Source: Myxococcales bacterium 68-20
GTDB taxonomy: Bacteria > Myxococcota_A > Polyangia > Polyangiales > Polyangiaceae
Direction: 5' to 3'
Length of the DNA stretch: 64,000 bases
NCBI GenBank assembly: GCA_001899635.1
Contig: MKVQ01000043.1
Coordinates: 617,962 to 681,961 of the forward strand
The position numbers were made by a program, and so were the translations under genes. Positions 1-7,255 of this stretch are shown here, in pieces. Numbering within the stretch: the first letter of the stretch is position 1; the number at the start of each line of letters is the position of its first letter. The notes beneath the pieces were generated by a model. It searched no databases, was not told the DNA's origin, and worked only from the letters and a program-made list of their open reading frames with translations.

Positions 1-254
1 AACGTCGTCGCGAGCTCCAGCACGATGGCGAGGCGGATGTTCGTCAGCCTATGCCGAAGGTAGGACGCAGCGCTCCCGCACGAGCAGGCGATGACCGACA
101 CGATGCTCGCGGCGATGGCCTGGCGGATGTCGACACCGCAGAACATCGTCAACATGGGCACGACGAAGATCCCGCCCGCCATGCCAAGCATGCCTCCAAG
201 CGCGCTCGCGCCCAGAGAAATCGAAAAGAGTATTGCGACGTGCGCGAAGCTCAT
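1..254 (-). CDS. TauE/SafE-family membrane permease, 5' part
   Basis: The first 84 codons of an integral-membrane protein that runs off the left edge of the window. The N-terminus has a hydrophobic helix, a Gly-rich turn (GGMLGMAGGIFVVPML), then DIRQAIAASIVSVIACS. This matches the opening repeat of the TauE/SafE sulfite-exporter/anion-permease family, which carry small anions or organosulfonates across the inner membrane. The ATG overlaps the stop codon of the upstream GntR gene by 4 nt (ATGA), so the two are probably translationally coupled and the regulator probably controls this transporter. The substrate cannot be told from the fragment. Family call is fairly sure; substrate unknown. Confidence 0.8.
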   Translation of the reverse strand, partial: MSFAHVAILFSISLGASALGGMLGMAGGIFVVPMLTMFCGVDIRQAIAASIVSVIACSCGSAASYLRHRLTNIRLAIVLELATT

Positions 255-1027
255 CGCCTCGCGCCCTTCGACACCGCACGCGAGGGTGCCGAGGTTCGCC
301 GGTTCAGTCGAGTCACGAAACTGACCTGATCGCCGCGGTAGTAGAGCCTCTCGTAGTCGATGGGCTCGTGTCCGGCGCCATACGACGTGCGCTCGATGAA
401 GAACACAGGACTGCCGACACGAACGCCGAGCGCGCGCGCGACGACACCGTTGGCCGCGATGGCTTCGAGCCGATACTCGGCCTCGACCAAGGGGATCGAG
501 TACTTCTCCTCGAGCAGCGAAAAGATCGGTTCCGCTTCCAGGTCGTCGCTCATGATCTTCTCGCCGATGGCGCGTGGCAGGTAGGTCTCGTCGAACGAGA
601 CGGTGTTGCCGTCCGCCAAGCGCACGCGCCGAATGCGCACCACTTGCGAACCTTCACGGAGCGCGAGGTGACGCGCGACGGCCTCGCTCGCCACGACGAC
701 CTTCTTTTCCAGTAGGCGAGCCGTCGGCCTGCGTCCGGCCGCGTGCATGTCCTCGACGAAGCCGGTGAGCGCGGTCAGCTCCTGGACGATCTTCGGCCGG
801 GTGACGAACGTGCCCTTGCCACGCCGAATCTCGACGAGCCCGCGGTTCGTGAGGTTCTGGATCGCCTGACGGATGGTCGTTCGGCTGACGGCGAACCGCC
901 GGATCAAGCTCTCCTCGGACGGGAGCTGGCTTCCTTCAGGGAGCTGGCCTCCGGTGATCTCTTCCGTGAGCGTGGCCTCGACCCGTGCATAGAGCGGCAG
1001 TGCGCTCGTCGACCTCGAAGACATCAT
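251..1027 (-). CDS. GntR-family (HutC-type) transcriptional regulator
   Basis: A 258-residue regulator. Residues about 10-78 form the winged HTH (LPSEESLIRRFAVSRTTIRQ, followed by the wing GLVEIRRGKGTFV). Residues about 95-245 match the UTRA ligand-binding domain of the HutC subfamily (VVRIRRVRLADG, DETYLP, ERLYYRGD). Length is normal for the family. It is the first gene of a two-gene unit with the TauE/SafE permease, sharing an ATGA overlap, so it probably represses that transporter and itself. The start codon lies inside a repeated/palindromic sequence (see 1020-1049), which suggests autoregulation. A second ATG one codon downstream is an equally possible start. The effector is unknown. Confidence 0.9.
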   Translation of the reverse strand: MMSSRSTSALPLYARVEATLTEEITGGQLPEGSQLPSEESLIRRFAVSRTTIRQAIQNLTNRGLVEIRRGKGTFVTRPKIVQELTALTGFVEDMHAAGRRPTARLLEKKVVVASEAVARHLALREGSQVVRIRRVRLADGNTVSFDETYLPRAIGEKIMSDDLEAEPIFSLLEEKYSIPLVEAEYRLEAIAANGVVARALGVRVGSPVFFIERTSYGAGHEPIDYERLYYRGDQVSFVTRLNRRTSAPSRAVSKGARR

Positions 1028-1049
1028 GACATCATGACATCATGATGTC
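1020..1049. promoter_or_regulatory. Candidate GntR operator: three GACATCAT repeats plus palindrome
   Basis: Three consecutive copies of GACATCAT (1020, 1028, 1036). The last runs into GATGTC, making the perfect 14-bp palindrome GACATCATGATGTC (1036-1049). It overlaps the start codon of the GntR gene. GntR/HutC proteins bind short palindromes as dimers, so this is a likely autoregulatory operator. Inference from sequence symmetry and position. Confidence 0.6.
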
Positions 1050-1310
1050 TCAGCGATCAAGCAGCCGCCCTGTCGAGCTTCGACTCCCTCCGGCGAGCAT
1101 CGCGAGTCGGGAAGCGCCTTCGCGGCAGAAGGTGCTCGTCACCACGGCCCGCGCAAGCCTACGGCTCGGCTCGGCTCGGCGAGGCGCGCGCGACGATCGA
1201 GTCACCGACCGACGAGCGCCAGGTGACGAGCGAGGTCGTCACCTCGGCGCCGAGTGGCGATGAGCGGACTGCGGGGCGCCGCTCGCGCCGGCGTGATACG
1301 CTCGACCATC

Positions 1311-2126
1311 GTGCGCTCCAGGGCCGTCGCCGTCACGTTGGCGCTCCTCACAGGATGTGGCTCCTTCTCGGCCGGTGAGGCGCCGATCGCCGACGCGGGC
1401 GCCGAAGATTCGAGCTCAGCCGATGCAAGTGCGCCCGAGGCGAATGCGCCCGACGCGAGCGGAGACGATGCCGGCGCCCTCGTCCCTTTGCCGCCGGACT
1501 GCGTGGAACGGGGGACGAGCTTGCTCGATGAGGTCTTCGACGCGCTTCCGCCAGAGGGCTGGAGCATGGACGACCCACAGAACCTCCTCGTCCTCGACCT
1601 CGACCCCGAAGACGTCGTCTCCCAACCGGCATCGTTCCGTGCGGGCATCACGCCGCGCCCCTCCGGCACGGCCACTGGGTTGATCCAACGCGTCCTCCAG
1701 GAGAACCTCGGTGAGACGATCTGCGTCACCTTCCAGGGGCGCCTCTTCGTGCAGGGCCCGTTCGGCACGGGCCGAGACAACGCCGTCTCCATCGCCAACG
1801 TCGAGCTCGGAGTGAGCAGCGACGATTCAACCCGGGCCGGTGTCGCGCTCGTCGTCGGCCGGGAGGGCCTACGCCTGCGCGTGCAGAAGAACGAGACGCT
1901 CCCCATCGCCTATGGCGACGACGTCAACTTCCAGCGATGGACGATCGTGATCGGCCGCGAAGCACGCAAGGTGACGTTCTGGATCGGCGCGAACAGCGTC
2001 ACGCTGCCCCTCGAGATGCCGGTCCGCCCCGAAGCCGCGACCCTCGCGTTCGGCATCCACGCGACGGGCCAAGTGCCCGCCGTCATCTTCCACATGGATG
2101 ATTTTCGCGTCGCGGTCCTGCCATGA
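1311..2126 (+). CDS. Putative lipoprotein of unknown function
   Basis: I chose the GTG at 1311 because it gives a compact signal peptide (MRSRAVAVTLALLTGC) with lipobox LTGC; a longer reading from ATG 1254 adds 19 unlikely residues. The mature protein starts with an Asp/Ala/Glu-rich low-complexity linker of about 45 residues, typical of myxobacterial lipoproteins, followed by about 200 residues without a motif I recognise. The alternating hydrophobic pattern (RWTIVIGREARKVTFWIGA) suggests a beta-sandwich, perhaps laminin-G/concanavalin-like; this is a guess. It lies between the GntR unit and the LuxR-type gene with no obvious operon partner. Confidence 0.7.
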   Translation: MRSRAVAVTLALLTGCGSFSAGEAPIADAGAEDSSSADASAPEANAPDASGDDAGALVPLPPDCVERGTSLLDEVFDALPPEGWSMDDPQNLLVLDLDPEDVVSQPASFRAGITPRPSGTATGLIQRVLQENLGETICVTFQGRLFVQGPFGTGRDNAVSIANVELGVSSDDSTRAGVALVVGREGLRLRVQKNETLPIAYGDDVNFQRWTIVIGREARKVTFWIGANSVTLPLEMPVRPEAATLAFGIHATGQVPAVIFHMDDFRVAVLP

Positions 2127-2241
2127 GCACCTTCGTCGAGCCGATGGCAGGAGCACGCGCTCCGGCTCCAATCGGCGCTCCACCGGTTCGCAGACCGTCG
2201 AAGCTTCACGCACACTCGTCTACGCTCGTCGTCGCACCCGC

Positions 2242-3510
2242 ATGACGCGAAGGCGTGACATCCGAGCGACGAGGGCGATCGACATCGTCGAGACCGCTTA
2301 CCGGCTCGACGGTAGCGAAGCAGATTGGCTCGATACTCTCCTCGGGTGCGCACGCTCGGAGCTCGACACCGGCTGCGGCGTCTACGCGTTCACGGGCAAC
2401 GAGCAGGTCCCGAACCTCGCGGCGAGCCCGGTCTTCACTCAGCACGCTCTCGACCCCGGCTACGCCGAACGCCTCGGACGGCTCAACCAGGAGGCCCCGG
2501 ACGCGATCTACGATCTGCTCCGCCCGCGGCTCGTGACGTGTGGTGGTCTCGAGCAGACCCTCGGCGCCGACTCACCCGTCGTCGAGCACTTTCGCGCTCT
2601 CATGCAGCCGACCGGCGTGAAGGACGGCTTCTCCTTGTTCGCCCAGGAGGCCGAAGGCGGGAGCATCACGATCTCGGCGCCGTCTCGCTGGGTCGTCGCT
2701 CCGGGGCCCCGGGTGCGCGGGATCTGGCAGCGCGTCGGGCTGCACGTCGCTTCGGCACTCCGGCTTCGGCGCAAGCTTGCGGCACACGCGACGGCACGCG
2801 ACGCGCTCCTCGATCCTTCGGGGAAGCTCGAGGACGTGAGCGGTGACGTCGAGAACGACGGGACGGCACGCGATGTCCTCGTTCGCGCAGTCCGTGCAAT
2901 GGAGCAAGCGCGCAGCGCGGACGGGCGTGCGTCGCCGGAGAGCGCGCTCGCGCTCTGGCGTGGGCTCGTCGGAGGCGAGTGGTCTCTCGTCGACCACTGG
3001 GAGCGCGGAGGCCGGCGCTACGTGGCCGCCTACCAGAACCGACCGAATGTTCGCGACCCGCGTGCCCTCACGCCCGGCGAGGCCGCCGTGCTGAAGTACC
3101 TCGCGCTCGGCGCGACGAACCGAGAGATCGGCTACACCCTCGGTCTCCCGGATGGGACGGTATCTTCGTGCGTCACGCAGATCCTGAAGAAGCTCCGCGT
3201 GAAGAGCCGCGTCGACCTTGCAGCGCTCCTCCAGCATTCGCGCTCCTCACGCTTCGACGTCGGACTGGGAGAGCACAACGTCAGCGTCGTCGCCGTCGAC
3301 GCTCGACCGCAGGACGACATCGCCGCCCTCCTCTCTCCTGCCGAGCGCGACGTCGCGACGTACGTGGCGCGCGGTTGGACCAACGAGCGCATCGCCTCGG
3401 CGCGCCGCGTCTCACCGAACACGATCGCGAATCAGCTCCGCGCCATCTACGAGAAGCTCGACATCACGACACGAAGCCAGCTCGCTCGCCTCGTCACCAA
3501 CGGCAGCTGA
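2242..3510 (+). CDS. Transcriptional regulator with two LuxR-type HTH domains
   Basis: Start taken at ATG 2242 (MTRRRDIRATRAID); an in-frame extension to 2098 overlaps the previous gene and is low complexity. The 422-residue protein has an N-terminal sensory-like region of about 270 residues without a recognised family, then a LuxR/FixJ-type HTH at about 275-330 (LTPGEAAVLKYLALGATNRE ... GTVSSCVTQILKKL). A second complete LuxR-type HTH follows at about 363-420 (LSPAERDVATYVARGWTNER ... NTIANQLRAIYEKL). Both keep the usual helix-turn-helix spacing. LuxR-type proteins normally have one such domain, so the tandem arrangement is unusual. The nearest downstream gene, a PhyH-family dioxygenase, is a possible target; a palindrome lies between them. 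Confidence 0.85.
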   Translation: MTRRRDIRATRAIDIVETAYRLDGSEADWLDTLLGCARSELDTGCGVYAFTGNEQVPNLAASPVFTQHALDPGYAERLGRLNQEAPDAIYDLLRPRLVTCGGLEQTLGADSPVVEHFRALMQPTGVKDGFSLFAQEAEGGSITISAPSRWVVAPGPRVRGIWQRVGLHVASALRLRRKLAAHATARDALLDPSGKLEDVSGDVENDGTARDVLVRAVRAMEQARSADGRASPESALALWRGLVGGEWSLVDHWERGGRRYVAAYQNRPNVRDPRALTPGEAAVLKYLALGATNREIGYTLGLPDGTVSSCVTQILKKLRVKSRVDLAALLQHSRSSRFDVGLGEHNVSVVAVDARPQDDIAALLSPAERDVATYVARGWTNERIASARRVSPNTIANQLRAIYEKLDITTRSQLARLVTNGS

Positions 3511-3534
3511 TCGCACCGCCCGTGCGCTTGCCGG

Positions 3535-3556
3535 CGCTAGCGCGATCGCGCTAGCG
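3535..3556. promoter_or_regulatory. 22-bp perfect palindrome downstream of the LuxR-type gene
   Basis: A perfect 22-bp inverted repeat centred on GCGATCGC, with outer arms beginning CGCTAGC. It lies 24 bp after the stop of the dual-HTH regulator and about 160 bp before the PhyH gene. There is no following T-run, so an operator is as likely as a terminator. Dyads of this size suit LuxR-type dimers; function is inferred. Confidence 0.5.
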
Positions 3557-3716
3557 TTCGTAGACACCATGATGACTCTCTTCATCGCGTCGGCATTCTT
3601 CCTCGCCTGACGGTTCTCCGTCCTGGGCTCGAAGGGACAGGTGCTCGCACCTGAAGACCATTTGCCAGCCTCGCTCGAGCACGAGTGGCGTGCTGGCAGC
3701 GATGAGGGAGATCCAC

Positions 3717-4544
3717 ATGTCGAATCATGGCCACGACGCGCGCAAGCTCGATGACGCGCACGTCGAACAGTTCATCGAACAAGGCTTCGTGAAGCTCGAA
3801 GGTGCCTTTCCGCGGGAGACCGCAGGTCGGGCACGAGCGCTCCTCTGGAACGACACCGGCTGCGATCCGGACGATCCGTCGACGTGGAGGCAGCCCGTCA
3901 TCCGACTGGGGATGTACACGCAGGAGCCTTTCGTTTCGGCTGCCAACACGGCCGTCCTCCACGCCGCGTTCGACCGCCTCGTCGGCGCGCGCCGCTGGCA
4001 ACGCTGCATGAGCATGGGGACGTTTCCGGTCCGCTTTCCCTCGCCGGACGATCCGGGCGATGCGGGCTGGCACGTCGACGCGAGCTTTGGATACGAGGAC
4101 CCCGACTTCATGTCCTGGCGGGTCAACGTCGGCTCGAAGGGGCGAGCGCTGCTGATGCTGTTCCTCTTCTCCGATGTCGGAACCGAGGACGCACCAACGC
4201 GGATCCGGGTCGGCTCGCACGTCGACATCGCTCGCGTCCTCGCCCCGGCAGGAGACGAGGGGCTGACGCTACGCGAGCTGGCGGTCAATCGGTTCGACGA
4301 GACCGCGCATCGCGACGAGGTCCTGGCGACGGGCGAAGCCGGGACCGTCTACCTATGCCATCCGTTCCTCGTCCATTCGGCCCAGCCTCACCGAGGGACG
4401 CAGCCTCGCTTCATGGCGCAGCCACCGCTCCTCCCCTCCACGCCGCTCCGCCTCGATCGAGAGCACGACTCCTCAGCGGTCGAGATCGCCATCCGGCGGG
4501 CGCTGCTCGGCCCACCGGCTCGTGAGCGTGACGCCGCTCGCTGA
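3717..4544 (+). CDS. Phytanoyl-CoA dioxygenase (PhyH) family protein
   Basis: A 275-residue Fe(II)/2-oxoglutarate-dependent oxygenase of the PhyH family, hydroxylating an unknown small molecule in the cytoplasm. The iron facial triad is visible as H-x-D in GWHVDASFG and a distal His in the segment YLCHPFLVHSAQPHRG, followed by Arg residues (QPRF) suited to bind 2-oxoglutarate. Start at ATG 3717 (MSNHGHDARKL) because a good ribosome site, GAGGGAG, lies just upstream; the longer reading from 3690 lacks one. Length is normal for the family. The gene converges on the lipoprotein gene at 4551, with both stop codons inside one 14-bp palindrome. Substrate unknown; the family spans lipid and secondary-metabolite hydroxylases. 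Confidence 0.85.
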   Translation: MSNHGHDARKLDDAHVEQFIEQGFVKLEGAFPRETAGRARALLWNDTGCDPDDPSTWRQPVIRLGMYTQEPFVSAANTAVLHAAFDRLVGARRWQRCMSMGTFPVRFPSPDDPGDAGWHVDASFGYEDPDFMSWRVNVGSKGRALLMLFLFSDVGTEDAPTRIRVGSHVDIARVLAPAGDEGLTLRELAVNRFDETAHRDEVLATGEAGTVYLCHPFLVHSAQPHRGTQPRFMAQPPLLPSTPLRLDREHDSSAVEIAIRRALLGPPARERDAAR

Positions 4545-4554
4545 TCGCGATCAG
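4541..4554. other. Palindrome spanning two convergent stop codons
   Basis: CTGATCGCGATCAG is a perfect 14-bp palindrome. It contains the TGA stop of the PhyH gene and, on the other strand, the TGA stop of the lipoprotein gene at 4551. The genes are only 6 bp apart, so there is no room for a classical bidirectional terminator. The symmetry may be chance from the shared stop sequence. Confidence 0.4.
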
Positions 4555-5186
4555 TGCTTCATGCCCGGGATGCCGTTCTTCACGGCGCCGGTGCACGCGT
4601 TCTGCTGAGAAAGCGCGGAGAGCATTCGCCAGTCGTTCGGGGTGACCGTCTCGGTCTCGATCGACCCGTCGCCGCCGAGCGCAAGGCGGTAGCAGTGGGT
4701 GCTGTCGCGAACGACCCACACGTGCTTCTTGCCGTCCTCCACCCACGTCGGCTTGCCGAGCCGAACGACGAGCTTCTTCACGGCCTCGTCATACGTCTCC
4801 GCCTTCTCGGCGATCTTGCGGCCGTCCTCGAGGTCACGCACCGACTTCGTACGAAGCTGGCGCGCCGGCGTGAGCTCGATCTTCGTCGTCACCGCCGACT
4901 CCATCGCGTCGCCGATGGCCAGCGGATCTGCAGCCATCGCGTCCGTAGACGACGGCGGCGCCGCGGCGGCTTCCTCGCGGGACCGCTTCTCTGCCCAGGC
5001 CTCGGCGCTGCTCTGCTTCGGCGGCTCCGGCGCGGCCTCCTCTTCCTCGCCCGGCGTCGGCGCTTCTTCGACTGGTGCGGCAGACGAAGCCGGGGCCGGG
5101 GTCGTCGGAGAGCTCGCCGGTGCCGAAGCACATCCGGAGAGAGCGAGGACGGACATGCCGAGACTGAGCGCGTACTTCATCTGCAC
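4551..5186 (-). CDS. Putative lipoprotein with Pro/Ala/Glu-rich linker
   Basis: A 211-residue protein with a lipoprotein signal peptide (MKYALSLGMSVLALSGC, lipobox LSGC; a preceding MQ could be the start). About 80 residues of Pro/Ala/Ser/Glu linker follow, then a globular C-terminal part of about 100 residues. That part contains KLVVRLGKPTWVEDGKKHVW and two cysteines (HCYRLALGG, NACTGAVKN) that could form a disulfide. The residue after the lipidated Cys is Ala, not Asp, which favours the outer membrane under the enterobacterial rule. No family recognised. It is a single gene convergent with the PhyH gene. Confidence 0.75.
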   Translation of the reverse strand: MQMKYALSLGMSVLALSGCASAPASSPTTPAPASSAAPVEEAPTPGEEEEAAPEPPKQSSAEAWAEKRSREEAAAAPPSSTDAMAADPLAIGDAMESAVTTKIELTPARQLRTKSVRDLEDGRKIAEKAETYDEAVKKLVVRLGKPTWVEDGKKHVWVVRDSTHCYRLALGGDGSIETETVTPNDWRMLSALSQQNACTGAVKNGIPGMKH

Positions 5187-5845
5187 AGACTCTTAATGCC
5201 GCGAGAACGTCGCTCCTTACAAAGGAAACGAACGCGTTTGGTCGATTGTGACGCACACCGCAATGCGTCACTCGCGTTTGAAACACGGCAATGAAGCTCA
5301 GCCTGAAACTACGGCCGCGCTAGATGACCGGTTCACACCCGCGCGGTTCCCCTCTCGATGAGCAGCCAAGCGCAGGACGCGTGCGTTCCGGAGCACTCTC
5401 CTTCGTCGGTAACGCACTGCGACGCGCTGATCGACGCGACCTCAGCCATGGTGCGGTCCTCGATACAGGCCGCCTTGGAGCCGCCGCGCTGGACGATTCA
5501 GCGATGCCGCCCGTCGGCCGGCTTCCACGAGCACACCGAGGACGGCGTCGCTCCGTTCACCAAGACGGTGCTCGACGCCCCTCGGACAGCCCCAAATCTC
5601 CAAAAGCCTTGAAATACGGACTCCGACATTCATCAACGATTTTTGGAATATCGGCAATACCCATTCATCGCCCACGAGAATCAACAGAACCGCGGAGCAA
5701 AAGAAGAACGTGCTCGACAAGACATGCCAGGGACGAATGCCCCCGGCATCCGGACTGCGGTCGTGGACGAGCACGCCCCGGGCGTCGCTCGCGGTCGAGC
5801 TCCCCCAGCTCGGTCGCGAGCGGCTATAGCGGTGCTCACTTGGAG

Positions 5846-5898
5846 TGACCTCCGATTCACGCCCGCCCGTTGGGCGAGCGGGCGTGAATCTCCGGTCA
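5846..5898. terminator. Long hairpin downstream of alpha/beta hydrolase gene
   Basis: The 13-bp perfect arms GATTCACGCCCGC (5854-5866) and GCGGGCGTGAATC (5878-5890) enclose an 11-nt loop. They are extended by TGACC (5846-5850) pairing with GGTCA (5894-5898) across a TCC/TCC internal loop. Terminator or stable RNA element; no T-run on either side. Confidence 0.5.
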
Positions 5899-5940
5899 AC
5901 GCGAGTACGTGTGAGCCGACCGCTTCGAGCTTTCAGGATC

Positions 5941-5959
5941 GGCGCAACTGAGTTGCGCC
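5941..5959 (-). terminator. Hairpin directly after the hydrolase stop codon
   Basis: GGCGCAACTGAGTTGCGCC forms an 8-bp stem with a 3-nt loop and begins immediately after the TAA of the minus-strand hydrolase gene. Position suggests transcript termination or 3'-end protection, though no U-tract follows. Confidence 0.55.
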
Positions 5960-6931
5960 TTAGTGCTGCTCGACCTGCTTCGCCCAGCTCGGGGCGACGC
6001 GCTTGCCGTCGAGGAACGGCAGTACCGTCGTCGCCATCGCCGGCGACATGAAGATCTCGTAGTGGGTGAGGTCGGGGAGGATCGCAAGCCGGTTCGGCGA
6101 CATGTGCTCGCGCATCCAGCCGGCGTCCTTCTGCCCGCCGCCAAGCAGCTTGTAGAACTCCACGACGTGCTCGGGGCGGAACATGTCGCTGTCGCCGTAG
6201 ACCAGCATCACCGGCATCTTCAGCTTCTTGACGTCGTCCGCCCAGTTGAAGGGCGTCCTCATCAGCTCGCCCATGCGATCGAGCAACTTCGGGAAGTCCG
6301 ACGGGTTCGGTGCGACCGCCGCGTACGACTTGTACATTGGCGTGTCCTTCATCATCTCGGCCATCGCGGCCCCGACCTGCGCCTGCTGCGGCAGCATCTC
6401 GGAATGGAACCCGTCCTGCGCGAAACCGGCCGAGACCAGCGCGAGCCGACGGACCTTGTTCGGATGCTGGACCGCCAGCCGGAACGCCGCGCCGGCGCCG
6501 AACGAATACCCGAGCACGTCGACCTGGCCGTGGCCGAGCTGCTCGAGCACCCCCGCCAGGTCATCGCCGATGTCGATCAAGCTGATCTTCCGGTCGCCGA
6601 GCGCGGTGCGGCCATGACCGTGGAGATCGATACCGATCACCTGCCGCGTCTTCGCGAGGTAGGGCAGCACCGGACCGAACATGTCGATCGAGCCGAGCCC
6701 GCCGTGGAGGAGGAGGAGCGGCTCCCCCTGGCCGTGGACCTCGTAGTAGTAGCGAAGGCCGTTGACGGCGACGTGACCGGTGCGGACAGGGGACGACTTG
6801 TGTTCGACGGCCTGGGTCATGACGGGCTCCTTGGATTCTCTCGGCTGCTGATGGGCGCCGCATCCGCTCGCGCCGATGAGGCTGGCGAGCGCGAAGAGCG
6901 GCACCCAGAGGGTGGACAGGATCTGTCGCAT
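5960..6931 (-). CDS. Alpha/beta hydrolase, predicted lipoprotein
   Basis: A 323-residue hydrolase of the alpha/beta fold. HGGLGS forms the oxyanion region, GYSFGAG carries the nucleophilic Ser, YGDSDMF the acid and LTHYEIF the His. Start at 6931 (MRQILSTLWVPLFALASL) because it supplies a signal peptide ending at a lipobox-like ASGC; the frame stays open further upstream, but that part is low complexity. Periplasmic, lipid-anchored hydrolases of this fold are less common than cytosolic ones. Substrate unknown. A hairpin follows the stop codon. An A-tract (T-run 6978-6986 on the plus strand) lies about 47 bp before the start and may be part of its promoter. Confidence 0.85.
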   Translation of the reverse strand: MRQILSTLWVPLFALASLIGASGCGAHQQPRESKEPVMTQAVEHKSSPVRTGHVAVNGLRYYYEVHGQGEPLLLLHGGLGSIDMFGPVLPYLAKTRQVIGIDLHGHGRTALGDRKISLIDIGDDLAGVLEQLGHGQVDVLGYSFGAGAAFRLAVQHPNKVRRLALVSAGFAQDGFHSEMLPQQAQVGAAMAEMMKDTPMYKSYAAVAPNPSDFPKLLDRMGELMRTPFNWADDVKKLKMPVMLVYGDSDMFRPEHVVEFYKLLGGGQKDAGWMREHMSPNRLAILPDLTHYEIFMSPAMATTVLPFLDGKRVAPSWAKQVEQH

Positions 6932-7255
6932 GCCCACTCGACAACCGAGCGGTCCCGGGATCGACACGCACGAGCACTTTTTTTTTGAAGCTCGGCCCCA
7001 ATGGCCCGCCCCGTCACCGCGATGCGGGGGCCGCTGGTCGTTCAGCGAGCAGACGACGTCGGAAGAGGCTACCGACTCCGTAGCGAGGCACGAGAGCGTC
7101 CGCGGAGCGAGCGAGCCTCGTCGCGGCGCGCAAGCCGGGTGACGACGCGGCGCCGCCAACGGGCGGCATCTGGTGATAGCCTGACAGGGATGCCATCGGT
7201 TCGGGCGTCGGCAGCAGCGCAGCGCTCGATGCGCCACGGACCATGATCGTCGTCG
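6932..7255. promoter_or_regulatory. 324-bp divergent intergenic region with a 9-T tract
   Basis: Between the divergent hydrolase gene and the first gene of cassette A. The striking item is a run of nine T at 6978-6986, rare in such GC-rich DNA; read from the hydrolase side it is an A-tract upstream of the start. No gene is supported here, and no clear -35/-10 pair could be fixed. Confidence 0.4.

Larger units (their letters stand above)
5187..5959. other. 773-bp intergenic region with AT-richer pocket
   Basis: No convincing gene. Short frames on both strands have no recognisable protein features and shift codon usage. The stretch around 5590-5720 is clearly AT-richer than the surroundings, which could mark promoter DNA, a decayed gene or foreign DNA. 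The 3' part has two hairpins (5846-5898 and 5941-5959) downstream of the hydrolase gene. Confidence 0.5.

Noticed and set aside
2098-2241. N-terminal extension of the dual-HTH regulator
   Set aside because: It overlaps the end of the previous gene and is Ser/Arg-rich without structure; ATG 2242 is the better start.
5324-5848. Short frames in the 5187-5959 intergenic region as genes
   Set aside because: No ribosome site, domain or consistent codon usage; overlapping alternatives exist on both strands.
7001-7246. Small plus-strand frame as a missing signal peptide for the 7256 gene
   Set aside because: It ends at TGA in a different frame and lacks a hydrophobic stretch, so it cannot supply a signal peptide by a simple one-base shift.
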